Below, one piece after another: positions 16,912 to 26,843 of a DNA stretch of 64,000 nucleotides. The translations under genes and the position numbers were made by a program. Origin of the DNA: CBDANW01 sp965197825 (GTDB taxonomy: Bacteria > Acidobacteriota > Vicinamibacteria > Marinacidobacterales > DATDRI01); assembly GCA_965197825.1 (NCBI GenBank), contig CBDANW010000002.1, positions 1,984,001 to 2,048,000 on the forward strand, read 5' to 3'. Every line of letters starts with the position of its first letter. Within the stretch, counting starts at the first letter, position 1. A model generated the notes under the pieces. It did not search any database. It had not been told where the DNA came from and was given only the letters and a program-made list of their open reading frames with translations.

Positions 16912-17622
16912 ATGGCAACCGTTCGGGTCGTCCTGGTTCGTCCTGAGCACTCCGCGAACATAGGAGCCGTCGCCCGGGCCATCACGAACATGGGCCTGGC
17001 GGGGCTCGATCTAGTGTCGCCGGGCGATTGGCGAACGGTCGAAGCCTGGCGCATGGCGTGGCGGGCGGAAGACACTTTGGAGCAAGCCCGGGTCTTTGAC
17101 TCGCTCGACGATGCGCTCATCGGATCCATCTACACCGCGGGAATGACCGGAAGACCCGGCGGCCGTGTGACGCCGATCGACGTTCGGACGATGGCGAAGG
17201 ACATCGCGTCAATGGCCCCTTCGGCGCCGGTTTCCTTGATCTTCGGGCCCGAGTCCAAGGGCCTGACCGAGCAGGATCTGCTTCGCTGCCAACGACGGGT
17301 CCGCATCCCATCCCATCCCGCCCAGCCATCGCTCAACCTGGCTCAGGCGGTGATGGTCGTAGCCTACGAAGTCTTCATGACCGAGAGCGAACCGAACCAA
17401 GCCGACACGGAACGTGCCGAGCAAGCAGACGTCGAATTCGCTCTTGGCTCTCTGCGGGATGCCATGCTTGCGATCGGCTTTCTCACGGTTGATAACTCGG
17501 AAGCCCGCTTCGTGGAGTGGCGGGAGCTGTTCGGACGGGCCGGGCTGAGCGCGCGCGAGGTCAAGCTCATCTTGGCGCTGGCGCGACGGATCCGCGGGGC
17601 ACGGAGGAGCTCTTGTCAATAG
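16912..17622 (+). CDS. trmJ: SpoU/TrmJ-family RNA 2'-O-methyltransferase
   Basis: 236 residues of SPOUT fold. The N-terminus VRVVLVRPEHSANIGAVARA is motif 1 of the SpoU/TrmH group. Motif 2 is SLIFGPESKGLTEQDL and motif 3 is IPSHPAQPSLNLAQAV, both characteristic of TrmJ (tRNA Cm32/Um32). A C-terminal helical extension follows (NSEARFVEWRELFGRAGLS). The stop codon abuts an IS256-family end (17623), so the last few residues may have been replaced by the insertion. A TATAGT box ends 6 bp before the ATG. Confidence 0.85.
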   Translation: MATVRVVLVRPEHSANIGAVARAITNMGLAGLDLVSPGDWRTVEAWRMAWRAEDTLEQARVFDSLDDALIGSIYTAGMTGRPGGRVTPIDVRTMAKDIASMAPSAPVSLIFGPESKGLTEQDLLRCQRRVRIPSHPAQPSLNLAQAVMVVAYEVFMTESEPNQADTERAEQADVEFALGSLRDAMLAIGFLTVDNSEARFVEWRELFGRAGLSAREVKLILALARRIRGARRSSCQ

Positions 17623-18963
17623 GTGTGTAAAAAAGTTCAGGCAGCAGCAACCTTCGACGACTCCGTTACCCTGTCTCCATCTTCAAATCGAACGCCCAGG
17701 TGAACCTCTCGCATCAGCTCCGGTGCGTTGAGCCGGCGAAAATTCTTCTCCGCAACCAGAAGCAGTTTGAAGATTGTCGCAGTGGCGGACTCGACTTTCT
17801 TGAACCTTTTGGCCGCATCCGTTCTCAATCTCAGTGCAGCGAACGGTGACTCCACGACGTTGCTCGTGCGAAGGTGTTGCCAGTGAGGCTTGGGAAAGGA
17901 ATAAAAGCTGACCATCCGCTCCTAGTCCTCGTCGAGCACGTGCGCGGCCCCCGGAAGACCCTTGCGCAAGCACCAATCCTGGAACTTGGCCTTCTTCGTC
18001 TCGCACTCCTGCAGGCTGGTGGCGTAGGGGATCGCCGTCAACAGCGGCTTGGCCTGCGCCTGGTCCCTTTTCGGAATCCGGTCCAGTACGTTGAGGATTC
18101 GGTGGTTCCAGCACCGCTGTTCCTCAGCTTCTGGAAATACGTTTCGGGTCGCGGCCCAGATGCCGAGATGACCGTCACCGATCACCAAACGGGGACATCT
18201 CAGACCGCGCTTCTTCAGTCTCCGTAGCAGCGACGACCATGACGCTTCGGATTCTCGATGCCCGGCCTCCAGCGTCAGGACGATTTTCGTCCCGTCGGAC
18301 AGGCCACCAACCGCAACTAGCACCGCCGCCTTGTCCTTCTCAAGGCCGGCCTTCACGTACACGCCATCTACCCACAGGTACACGAGCTCGAGTTCTTCCA
18401 GTGGGCGAGCTGGCCACTGCTCGTACTCTCCCTGCCATTTCTGTTTCAGCCGCGACACCGTGCTGGGAGAAAGTGGAGCGTCCTCCCCTAGAAGCCCGCG
18501 GAGCGACAGATCGAAATCTCCGTGAGCTAGTCCATGCAGGTACAGCTCCGGAATCAACTCGCTCACCGTTTCGCTCCGACGCTTGAACAGCGGAAGCACT
18601 CGACTTTCGAACCTCTCCTCCACGTCCCGTACTCTCGGCCGGCAAACCGTCACCGTGCCCACGCTCATCGTCAGCTTCCGAGGCTTACCGTATCCATTTC
18701 GATAGCCCGCCGTTGTGTCCACGGGCTTCCGTCTCTCCGATTTCTCACGCCCGAGAAGCTCCGTGACTTCGGCTACCATCAGCTCCTGCACCCAATCCTG
18801 GATCTCAAGCCTCGCCCACTTCTCCAGCGACTCCCAAGCCACCCTTGACGAGCTCCGTCGTCCTGTGGTCTTTTCCTTCATGGCGGTGTCTCCTTCCGTT
18901 GGCCCCTTCACGCCGTGTTTCGTGACGCGGAAGGTTACTCCGCCTTTACTTTATTTCCACACC
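17623..18963 (-). mobile_element. IS256-family element I
   Basis: About 1341 bp between imperfect inverted ends. Left reads GGTGTGTAAAAAAGTTCAGG and right, reverse-complemented, GGTGTGGAAATAAAGTAAAGG. No matching 8-bp target duplication could be found, so one end may have been altered after insertion. It encodes one mutator-type transposase with an internal stop. Confidence 0.75.
17637..18881 (-). pseudogene. Mutator-type transposase with internal amber codon
   Basis: The ATG at 18881 has AGGAG 8 bp upstream. The frame reads about 319 residues (VAEVTELLGREKSERRKPVD, then VYLWVDGVYVKAGLE with the first D, then LVIGDGHLGIW with the second D) to a TAG at 17922-17924. The same frame continues with ERMVSFYSFPKPHWQHLRTS and the catalytic region NVVESPFAALRLRTDAAKR, ending at 17637. 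TAG replaces what is normally a W or similar codon, so a single point mutation inactivates it. Confidence 0.85.
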
Positions 18964-19259
18964 TTCTGAGGGTAGCTCGCACGGAGAGCCGCCAAGCGTT
19001 CCTGAGCTACACGCAACATGGTCTAGCTGATGGCCTGGCGCATGGTCTGGCTGGTGGCCTCCTGCGTTCTAGCCGGACTTGCCTTTCCTCGGGGCACGGG
19101 ATCTGATAGTATAGGGCTTGCGAGGTCAAACCAAACTCGCTTCCGGGCTGCTACCAACCGAGCCGGAATGCCACCGCGGTTGCGGAGGCCCTAAGTTTCG
19201 TTGACACCCCGAACGTTAATCGCTCGCCCTATTTAGGTATGGTTTAAGTATTGGAAACA
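18964..19259. other. rho leader region
   Basis: No gene is visible. It contains an imperfect 24-bp tandem repeat near 19019-19066 (ATGGTCTAGCTGATGGCC, then ATGGTCTGGCTGGTGGCC). A TTGACA is at 19201-19206 but lacks a -10 box at 16-18 bp. The long leader may take part in rho autoregulation, as in other bacteria; that is inference. Confidence 0.4.
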
Positions 19260-20438
19260 ATGAACCGTCCGAGCGCGCCGGAATCGACGACCGCAGGTTT
19301 GCTCGAGATCGGCGCCCAAGGCGGAGGGCACCTCCGCGTGGCTCAGCACAACTTCCTGCCAAGGCCGGAGGACGTCCACGTTTCCTCCCGTCTGATCCAG
19401 CAGTACCAGCTGAGGGAAGGACACTTCTTGACTGGTCCCACCGGCCGGGGCGAACCCCCGCGAAGGAGCAGCCGCCGCGGTAGGGGTGGGGGTGGGGGTG
19501 CCTCCATAGAGCTCACCGCCGTAGAGACTATCAACGGACACCCTCTCGACTCGCTACCACCCACTCACCACTATGCCGACCTGGTGAGCGAGCACCCTAC
19601 GCGCGCTCTCAAACTGTCTCACGGTGAGCCCGACGAGCCCCTTTCTCTGCGGGTGATCGATCTCATCGCCCCCATCGGCAGGGGTCAACGAGGGCTCATC
19701 GTTGCCGCACCCAAGACCGGCAAGACCATGCTGCTCGAGCAAATCGGCAGCGCCATCGCCAAACACCACCCCGATGTACACCTGATCGTCCTCCTCATCG
19801 ACGAGAGGCCGGAAGAAGTCACTCACATGCGGCGAACCGTCAATGGTGAAGTGATCGCTTCCTCGGCCGACAGCAATGCCGCGTCGCACATCAAGGTTGC
19901 CCAGCTTGTTCTGGAAAGAGCGCGTCGCCTGGTCGAGATGGAGCACGACGTGGTCGTCTTGCTGGACTCGATCACACGACTGGGTCGAGCCGCGAATCGT
20001 CAGCAGCGAGGACGCGGAAAAACGATGAGCGGCGGGATCGACTCCCGAGCCCTCGAGTTCCCGCGACAGTTTTTCGGTGCGGCGAGGAACATAGAGAACG
20101 GCGGGAGCCTGACCATCTTGGGCACCGCGTTGGTCGACACCGGCAGCCAAATGGACGAGGTCATTTTCCAGGAGTTCAAGGGCACCGGCAACATGGAGCT
20201 CGTGCTCGACCGTCGTCTGGCCGAAGGCCGCGTTTTCCCGGCCATCGACATCTCTCGTTCGGGTACGCGCAAGGAAGAAATTCTACTGGACAAAGAGGAG
20301 CTTCCCAAGGTTCATCTTCTCCGCCGAGCGCTCGCCGGGCTCAAGCCCCCCGAGGCGATGAACCTACTCCTCGATCGGATGAGGAAAACGAGCTCGAACA
20401 AAGAATTGCTCGACCGCATCAAAGTCACCCAAACCTGA
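19260..20438 (+). CDS. rho: Transcription termination factor Rho
   Basis: 392 residues. It is an RNA-dependent ATPase helicase that ends transcription. The primary RNA-binding cold-shock-like domain starts almost at once (GLLEIGAQGGGHLRVAQHNF, then PEDVHVSSRLIQQYQLREGH). The N-terminal helical Rho_N domain found in E. coli Rho is absent. A basic glycine-rich loop (RRSSRRGRGGGGG) interrupts the binding domain. The ATPase core is intact: P-loop APKTGKTM, Walker B VVVLLDSITRLGRA, Q-loop-like QQRGRGKTMSGG and R-loop DISRSGTRKEE. ATG 19260 is chosen over the TTG nine bases upstream. Confidence 0.95.
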   Translation: MNRPSAPESTTAGLLEIGAQGGGHLRVAQHNFLPRPEDVHVSSRLIQQYQLREGHFLTGPTGRGEPPRRSSRRGRGGGGGASIELTAVETINGHPLDSLPPTHHYADLVSEHPTRALKLSHGEPDEPLSLRVIDLIAPIGRGQRGLIVAAPKTGKTMLLEQIGSAIAKHHPDVHLIVLLIDERPEEVTHMRRTVNGEVIASSADSNAASHIKVAQLVLERARRLVEMEHDVVVLLDSITRLGRAANRQQRGRGKTMSGGIDSRALEFPRQFFGAARNIENGGSLTILGTALVDTGSQMDEVIFQEFKGTGNMELVLDRRLAEGRVFPAIDISRSGTRKEEILLDKEELPKVHLLRRALAGLKPPEAMNLLLDRMRKTSSNKELLDRIKVTQT

Positions 20439-20462
20439 CCATCCTCTTACTCGTCACGCCCC

Positions 20463-21159
20463 TCAGTCGTTGCGAAGACGCAATACCGTCTCGGGAGCCA
20501 CGCCTTCGTCATCGTGTTTGACGTAGACGTAGAGGTCCTCGACCTGTTTTAGGACGTCTCGAATCTGTGCCCTCGCCTGCTCGATCTCTCGATCGGTATA
20601 GGGTGGTACTTTCCGCAGACGGACGTACCCGTGTGACGCGGTGGCGGTGAAGGTCGACTCACCGATCTCCACCTCGGCGGCACACAAGGCCACTCCCGCT
20701 TCCCGCAGTAGCTCGACGACCGCCGGATCGTCCCAAGACTCGTGGCGAAACTCGAGCGCGTACCGGTGACCGGGCGGAAGATCTTTCAGAAAGCTCTTCA
20801 GCCGATCCAGGTGGGCGCGGAAATAGGGAGGGAGCTGGAAAAGAATCGCGCCCAATCGCGGTCCCAGGGGCTCGGCCGCCCTCAGAAAATCCTCCACCGA
20901 CTCCCCCACGCTCTTGAGGCGCGCAACGTGGGTGACGCTCTGGTGCATCTTCAACGAGAATACGAACGACTCGGGAGTCTTCTCCGCCCAGGACGACATG
21001 AGCTTGGTAGTCGGAAACCCGGCGAAAAGTGTGATTGATCTCGACGCTGTTCAACTGCGAGGCGTAAAACGCCAAGTACTCGTTGGCTGGCGTCTTGGGC
21101 GGGTAGAAGGAGCCTACCCATTCCCGAAAGCTATAGCCGGATGTCCCTGTGTAGAGCAT
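20463..21159 (-). pseudogene. DUF72 protein, frameshifted
   Basis: The N-terminal part (MLYTGTSGYSFREWVGSFYP, then YLAFYASQLNSVEINHTFRR) reads from 21159. Near 21003 the conserved sequence moves to another frame (SSWAEKTPESFVFSLK through LGAILFQLPPYFR, then YALEFRHESWDD) and ends at 20463. Combined length is about 232 residues, right for DUF72, a TIM-barrel family of unknown function. One base appears to be missing. It converges on rho with 24 bp between the stops. Confidence 0.8.
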
Positions 21160-21457
21160 GGAGCGAGCAATTTACTTCAACCTTCGCACGCCTGTCGAAG
21201 TCGATACGGGCGGAAGGGCCACGTGCCCGGCAACGATGTGCTCACAGGCCATTGCGGACAGACTCGCAGGGTGCCGACAGATTCACTGCACCCTGCGCGA
21301 GCGGAGCGAGCCTTGAGAGATGGGGCCGATGACGGGAAGCCGAGCGAGGAGCGAGGCGCTAAGCGCGCGTCCGCCTTCGTTGGACGCGGAAAACTACGGC
21401 GGACCCGCCGAAGCCTTGAGCGAAGGCGGGAACGAGGAGTGAGCGCGCATTGATACA
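21160..21457. repeat. Intergenic region with REP-like hairpin
   Basis: No gene is evident in about 300 bp. The segment around 21371-21416 has TCCGCC...GGCGGA pairing with CCGCCTTCGT and ACTACGGCGG blocks. The same blocks occur in the repeats near 40517-40556 and 49196-49236, suggesting a dispersed hairpin family. Confidence 0.4.
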
Positions 21458-22168
21458 CTAGATTTCCCGGACCCAGCGGAATCCGAAATCGGAGTAGTGA
21501 AGCGCCGGTGGCAAGCTGCTGCGTGCGGCGCACCGCGTTACCACACATTGGTGTCGCCACGACCCGCCGCGAGCGGAGCGTCGAATTGTCGTTGGGGGGG
21601 CGCAGGGATTTTCTTGCGGCGACGCTTTGTAGAATCGCGAATGGTAGCCGTCGAGGCACCACTCGTGCACGTTGTCCGCCATGTCGAAGAGTCCATAGCC
21701 GTTGGGCGGCGTGACGGCCACGTCATTGGGTCCTGCGAGCGGACCGTCAAGGCGAGAATGCCCGCCGGCCGCTTTATCGTCACCCCAGGGGAATTGCAGT
21801 CCCACTCGACCACCCCGAGCCGCCTTTTCTCTCTCCGCCTCGGTGGGAAGGCGGAATTCGAGACCCGTTTCCTCGGAAAGCCACCGACAATAGGCGCTGG
21901 CTTCGCGCCAGTTGACACCCACCACGGGTTGCTTCGATCGCGAGAAAGCCGGATCGTTCCACCAAGGTGGCGGCTCGGCGTCGGTGGACTGCAAATAGGT
22001 CTCATAGTCTTCTCTCGTGACGGGAGTCGCCGCCATCTCGAATCCGGATACGAAGACTCGGTGCTCCGGCTCTTCGTCGTCGCGCAGACCGCGCGACCCC
22101 ATAAGGAAAGACCCCCCCGGCACCAACAGCCGCTTGGGCAGCGTCCCGTTCAGGAAGTGATTTGCCAC
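21458..22168 (-). CDS. Formylglycine-generating-enzyme (SUMF1) family protein
   Basis: 236 residues covering one FGE-sulfatase domain. Motifs in order: VPGGSFLMGS near the N-terminus, HRVFVSGFEMAATPVTREDY, PVVGVNWREASAYCRWLSEE, RLPTEAEREKAARGG, GLFDMADNVHEWCLDGYH, and ARGGSW followed by FGFRWVREI at the end. Aerobic formylglycine-generating enzymes use a Cys pair near the C-terminus, and HQCVVTRCAAR could supply it. However, no sulfatase gene is nearby, and many members with this domain have other or unknown roles. No signal peptide is seen. Confidence 0.85.
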   Translation of the reverse strand: MANHFLNGTLPKRLLVPGGSFLMGSRGLRDDEEPEHRVFVSGFEMAATPVTREDYETYLQSTDAEPPPWWNDPAFSRSKQPVVGVNWREASAYCRWLSEETGLEFRLPTEAEREKAARGGRVGLQFPWGDDKAAGGHSRLDGPLAGPNDVAVTPPNGYGLFDMADNVHEWCLDGYHSRFYKASPQENPCAPPTTIRRSARGGSWRHQCVVTRCAARSSLPPALHYSDFGFRWVREI

Positions 22169-22174
22169 GCCAAC

Positions 22175-22294
22175 TCAGCCGGCGGACCGAGCTACGTCCG
22201 CCAGGCGAATCTTCGCGGGACGAAACTTTTCGACAGACGCCTCGAGCTTCTGGAAGGCCGTTTGAAAACTGGGCATGATCTTGCGGGCATTCAT
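22175..22294 (-). CDS. Possible 39-residue small protein
   Basis: An ATG-initiated frame, MNARKIMPSFQTAFQKLEAS onward, ends 6 bp before the FGE-family gene and begins 17 bp after the CxxC gene stop, all on the same strand. The composition (amphipathic, charged) is reasonable for a real peptide. No homology is recognised and the start lacks a strong ribosome site. Confidence 0.3.
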   Translation of the reverse strand: MNARKIMPSFQTAFQKLEASVEKFRPAKIRLADVARSAG

Positions 22295-22311
22295 TTCCCG
22301 CTTGGGGCGGG

Positions 22312-22749
22312 CTAGTTCTTGAAGAGGTTGTGGAACGCTGCTTTCGCGTCCACAGTGCTATCCGCGCGCTTGCCGGTGGCATCCAAAACTTGGGCCGGCT
22401 TGTAAAGAGCACACCCGTTCGCGGCTCCCTTGTCGGCGATGCGGGCTTCGATGGGCTCGCGACACTCCCAACGAACGCCCGGGTCGAAGTGCTTGCAGTG
22501 CCGACACGAATGTAACGGGGTCTGACACTTAGTGCACTTGGTCTCCTTCTTGACCTCCAGGAAGCTGGCGGGTACTTGATTGCCACAACGGCTGCAACGT
22601 ACGACTAGAGTCACGTTGCGATCGACGGCGTGCCGAAGCGAACGGACCTGCTCCCGGTTTCCCAAGTCGGTCTTGGGCTCACGGCGACGGGTCTCCTTCC
22701 TGTCCTTCTCGTATTCGCTCTCCTGGTAACCTCTCTGGCGGTACTTCAT
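22312..22749 (-). CDS. Multi-CxxC zinc-ribbon-like protein
   Basis: 145 residues. A charged N-terminal half (KDRKETRRREPKTDLGNREQ) precedes a cysteine-rich part with CSRCGNQ, CTKCQTP, CRHCKHFD and two single cysteines, likely binding two zinc ions. The start ATG has AGGAGAAG-type purines just upstream. The function is unknown; nucleic-acid or protein binding is plausible. It is the first gene of a minus-strand run leading to the FGE-like gene. Confidence 0.65.
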   Translation of the reverse strand: MKYRQRGYQESEYEKDRKETRRREPKTDLGNREQVRSLRHAVDRNVTLVVRCSRCGNQVPASFLEVKKETKCTKCQTPLHSCRHCKHFDPGVRWECREPIEARIADKGAANGCALYKPAQVLDATGKRADSTVDAKAAFHNLFKN

Positions 22750-22985
22750 GTAAAGCTCTCCTTCTCCTCGTCCCCTCTAGAGGTCTTGTTCTTCCCTTCG
22801 CAAAAACGGAGATAGCTCTCCTAACGCTACGGGGTACCTTTCATCGGCAGGGAAATGCAGGCTCCAAGAATCAGTTTTCGCTGCACCGGTTGAATACCCG
22901 GTACCTATTCTCGGAACACCCAGAGCATATCACGCCCGTACCGCCCAGTCCAGGCGAACCTCGTACGGCTTCGGGGTAGCGGGTC

Positions 22986-24143
22986 TCAGTTGGACCCAGC
23001 GAGAGCCCTCTTGATGTCTGCGATCAAGTCCTCGGTGTCTTCGATCCCGAGGGCTAGACGGACGAGGCTATCCCGAATGCCCGTTCGCTCGCGCTCTTCC
23101 GGCGACAGCATGGCATGAGAAGTCAGGCACGGGATCGAGACCAGCGACTCGACGCCTCCCAAGCTCGGTGCAACGTGAAAAAGCTGGAGACGATTCACGA
23201 AGCGTTTCGCGGTCTCTAGCGTGCCTTCGAGCTCCAGGCTTACCACGCCGCCGCCACCCTGCATTTGACGCTCAGCGAGCTCGTGCTGTGGGTGACTGCT
23301 CAGCATCGGATAGAAGACGCGCCTCACACCCGCTTGGCCTTCGAAGGCCCGCGCGATGGCCAACCCACTTCGGTTTTGACGATCCACTCGCACCCCGAGC
23401 GTCTTGATCCCCCTCAACAGAAGGTACGCAGCATGGGGATCCATGACACCTCCCAGAACCTTGAGGTATGATTTCACGTTCTTCACGATCTCCCGAGAGC
23501 CGGCCAGCGCACCTCCTATCAGGTCAGAATGACCGCCGAAGTACTTGGTTGTGGAGTGCAGAACTGCGTCGATACCGTGATCCCCGGGGCAACTGTTGAA
23601 GGGCGTTGCGAAGGTGCTATCGATGAGCGTTTTCACTCCTCTGGATGCGGTGATCTCGGCAACGGCATCTAGATCCACCACTCTCAGAGTGGGGTTGGTC
23701 GGCGATTCCAGATAAAGCACGCGTGTATTGTCGCGTAGGGCTCGTTGCATTCCGTCGAGGTCGGTGCAATCCACCCAGCTCACCTCGACGCCGAAGCGAG
23801 GGAGCAGCTCCCGTGCGAATCGGAACGTCCCGCCATAGATTTCCCGTTGAAAGACGACGTGGTCTCCACTCTCCAAAAAAGCAAGGAGCGTCGTGGTGAT
23901 CGCCGACATGCCGGAGCCGAAAACCAAGGCAGACTCCGTCCCCTCGAGCTCGGCCACGGCCTGCTCGACTGCCGTCAGAGTCGGATTGCCATAGCGCGTG
24001 TAGAAGGTGTCGCTCTCTTCCTCTAGACGGATCTGCTCGTCGACGTCGGCCGCCTCGAAAGTGGCCGAAAGGTAAATGGTGAACGCCACCGGCCGGTTGG
24101 TTCGTCTCTGGTGCGATTCCGGCTGAACGGCGCGGGTGGACAT
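22986..24143 (-). CDS. Cys/Met-metabolism PLP enzyme (CGS/CGL/MGL family)
   Basis: 385 residues from ATG 24143 (MSTRAVQPESHQRRTNRPVA). It is a fold-type I PLP enzyme of trans-sulfuration or methionine gamma-lyase type. The PLP lysine is in VLHSTTKYFGGHSD, the phosphate-binding glycine segment in VFGSGMSAITTTL, and YTRYGNPT and SLGGVESLVSIPCLTSH are family hallmarks. Cystathionine gamma-synthase, gamma-lyase and methionine gamma-lyase cannot be separated reliably by eye. The frame is open upstream to 24215, but MSTRAV is the natural start. Its upstream region adjoins the nested IS cluster. Confidence 0.88.
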   Translation of the reverse strand: MSTRAVQPESHQRRTNRPVAFTIYLSATFEAADVDEQIRLEEESDTFYTRYGNPTLTAVEQAVAELEGTESALVFGSGMSAITTTLLAFLESGDHVVFQREIYGGTFRFARELLPRFGVEVSWVDCTDLDGMQRALRDNTRVLYLESPTNPTLRVVDLDAVAEITASRGVKTLIDSTFATPFNSCPGDHGIDAVLHSTTKYFGGHSDLIGGALAGSREIVKNVKSYLKVLGGVMDPHAAYLLLRGIKTLGVRVDRQNRSGLAIARAFEGQAGVRRVFYPMLSSHPQHELAERQMQGGGGVVSLELEGTLETAKRFVNRLQLFHVAPSLGGVESLVSIPCLTSHAMLSPEERERTGIRDSLVRLALGIEDTEDLIADIKRALAGSN

Positions 24144-25671
24144 ATGAAGCTTGTCTCGTTTGGATCCGTCCCGCTTCCCGTGGAAATAAGAATGGCGTAA
24201 CCTCCGGTTAAGCAAAACGAAACCACGCCTGGAAAGGCGAGGAGGAGGATTACACCATGAAGAAGCCTACCACCATATCGAAGGAGTCTGTAAGCGAGTA
24301 CCGGGAGTTCGTCCAACTTCGGCTGCGTAAGCGGGTACTGGAGGCGATCGAGGTCGTGCTCGAGGAAGAAGTCAACCAAGCGCTGGGGTGTGGTAGCTAC
24401 GAGCGTGCGGAAGACCGCCGTGGATATCGCAACGGAGCCGAAACCCGTCGCGTGACGACGTCGGTGGGAACTCGCGAGCTCCGTGTGCCACGAGCCCGCG
24501 TGCGAGACGAGTAAACGGGAGAGACGACAGAGTTCAGGAGCGAGCTGTTGCCCCGGTACGCGCGCCGGACTCGTGAGGTCGACGAGGCGATCTTGGGGAC
24601 GTACTTGTCGGGCGCGAATAGCCGCCGGATCCGCAAAGCGCTGAAACCACTGCTCGGTGAGGAGCACCTATCGAAGAGCGCGGTGTCTCGCGTGGTTAGC
24701 CGGCTGAAGGAGCGCTTCGAGGAATGGCAGAACCGTGCTCTCAGCGAGGAGGGGGGATGTCCCGCCGGATGTTGAATTTGGGGTAGCGGCGGCTCCTTGG
24801 CCGGCCTAAGAATAGGTCTGCCAATAAACCGTCTCCAGAGGGGGACAAGGAGCCACCAATGCCTAGGAAATCGAAGAAGCCAGTAAGAAAGCAAACGCAC
24901 TCGCCTACGGGCAAGGTAGTTGGCCAAGTCGGTCAGATACTGCTACCGATGATAGCTGGGATCGCGGCCACGAAGGCGGATCTGACGGAATGGGTGTACG
25001 AGCAAGGACTGACAGCTCTGCACCTACTGCTCAGAGAGGACGCCGAGGAGATCGCGGGGCTCAAGGGCAAGCACGAGAAGGAGCGAACTCATAACCACTG
25101 TGGGAGCACGAACGGAGAGCTGAGCTTCGGTGGTCGTCGCATCCAAGTGTCGCGACCTCGAGTTCGCTCGAAGTCGGGCGAGGAGGCGTCGCTTCCACAC
25201 TTCGAAGCCTTCCGCGAAGAAGACCCGCTTCCAGAGCGAGTATTGAATCAGATCTTGGTGGGGGTATCGACCCGAAATTACGAATCGAGTCTGGACAAAC
25301 CCGCGGCCAAGTTGAAGTCTCGTGGCACGAGTAAGAGTGCCGCCAGCCGTCACCTCGTGAGCCAGACGACTAAGAAGCTCGAGGAATACCTGTCTCGGCG
25401 GCTAGAGGAGTTCGAGCTTGCGGCACTGATGCTGGATGGCCTTGAGGTGGCCGGACAGACCGTCGTCGTAACTCTCGGTATCACAATAGATGGAACGAAG
25501 GTGCCCCTGGGTATATGGCTGGGCTCGACGGAGAACTCTCGGGTGTGCACCGCGATGTTGCAGGACCTTCTCGAGCGAGGCTTGCGCGTCGATGAGTCGA
25601 TTCTCTGCGTAGTGGACGGAGGCAAAGGCATCCGCAAGACTGACCTTGCCCAGGAAAAGTGGACAGGTTGA

Positions 25672-26550
25672 TTATCTCGCATGAGCCGTTTTGAGGTCAT
25701 GAATCCGTTCGAACACCATTGGGCTGTTGTAATCGAGTGACGAGTGGAGTCGATACGGATTGTAGAACCCCTCGATGTAGCTCGCGACCGCGTCTTTGGC
25801 CATACGTCGTGTTGGCCAACTACACCGGTGGAGGAGCTCGGTCTTGAGCGTGCCTAAGAAGCTCTCGGTCACGGCGTTGTCCCAGCAATCACCCTTGCGG
25901 CTCATCGAGCACACGATGCCGTACTCATCGAGCACGGCCTGGTAGGTCGCAGCCGCGTATTGAGTACCACGGTCTGAATGATGCACCAAGCCACTTTCCG
26001 GCAGGCGGCGCCCCAAGGCCATGTGAAGCGCCTCGAGAGCAAGCTCCGCGCGCAGGTGGGGCTGCATCGCCCAGCCTACGACACGACGCGAGAACAGATC
26101 GAGGATGACCGCCAAGTAGAGCCAGCCTTCCCAAGTCCGGATGTAGGTTATGTCCGTCACCCAGAACTGGTTCGGTCGTTCGGCTTCGAAGTTCCGGCCG
26201 AGCACGTTGGGTGCGATGGGGCGATCGTGCTTGCTGTCGGTCGTGCGGCGAAAACGCTTGCTGGGCAGACCCTGCAGGCCCATCTCACGCATCAGCCGTG
26301 CCACTCGCTGCTTGCCTACCTCGACGTTCTCCCCGTCAAGCTGGCGACGTACACGCTCCCTGCCGTAGGTACCACGGCTATGGGCGTGGATCGCTTGGAT
26401 GCGCAGCTTCAGCTTCCCATCCTCACACTGTCGCTTGCTGGGCGCGCGCTTCATCTGAGCGTAGTAGCCGCTGGTCGATACCCTCAGAACTCGGCACATC
26501 ACCCGCACCGGGTAGTTGGCCCGCTCCGCGTGAATGAATTTGAATCTCAT
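25672..26550 (-). CDS. IS3-family transposase OrfB, copy B
   Basis: 292 residues with the complete DDE set (WVTDITYIRTW, HHSDRGTQYA, DNAVTESFLG). The protein is the same as OrfB of copy A. It overlaps orfA by ATGA and is reached by -1 frameshifting. This is the innermost and youngest layer of the nested insertion. Confidence 0.95.
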   Translation of the reverse strand: MRFKFIHAERANYPVRVMCRVLRVSTSGYYAQMKRAPSKRQCEDGKLKLRIQAIHAHSRGTYGRERVRRQLDGENVEVGKQRVARLMREMGLQGLPSKRFRRTTDSKHDRPIAPNVLGRNFEAERPNQFWVTDITYIRTWEGWLYLAVILDLFSRRVVGWAMQPHLRAELALEALHMALGRRLPESGLVHHSDRGTQYAAATYQAVLDEYGIVCSMSRKGDCWDNAVTESFLGTLKTELLHRCSWPTRRMAKDAVASYIEGFYNPYRLHSSLDYNSPMVFERIHDLKTAHAR

Positions 26551-26843
26551 TCGCTTTCCTTCGCGAAGAAGGCCGCCGCCTTTTTTAATATTTCTCGCTC
26601 TTGCTCCAACGTACGCACTCGACGCCGTAGCGAACGGAGCTCATCACGTTCCGCCGTCGTCAGAGCCTCGCGTGGACCTTCACCGTGATCAACTTTGTAT
26701 TGTTTCACCCAGTTTCGAAGGGCCGATTCCGTCAGGTCCAGTTCCTTAGCGACCTGGCCGATGCTGCCCTCGCCCTCCCTGAACAGCCGGACCGCTTCCT
26801 TCTTGAACTCCCCCGTGAATTTCCTGCGTCGTCGTTCTCCCAT
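26547..26843 (-). CDS. IS3-family transposase OrfA, copy B
   Basis: 98 residues from the ATG preceded by GGAGG, identical to copy A. It has the N-terminal HTH and a C-terminal leucine-zipper-like helix, and the A AAA AAG slippery site near its end. Confidence 0.9.
   Translation of the reverse strand: MGERRRRKFTGEFKKEAVRLFREGEGSIGQVAKELDLTESALRNWVKQYKVDHGEGPREALTTAERDELRSLRRRVRTLEQEREILKKAAAFFAKESE

Noticed and set aside
17615..18971. A target-site duplication for IS256-type element I
   Set aside because: The 8-9 bp on either side do not match at any plausible boundary.
19201..19235. A standard rho promoter from TTGACA at 19201
   Set aside because: The nearest -10-like hexamer is 23 bp away, outside the working spacing.
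24144..24256. A SAM-responsive riboswitch before the Cys/Met enzyme gene
   Set aside because: Only a short GCCTTTCCAGGC hairpin is visible, without S-box conserved elements, and the region may belong to the outer IS.
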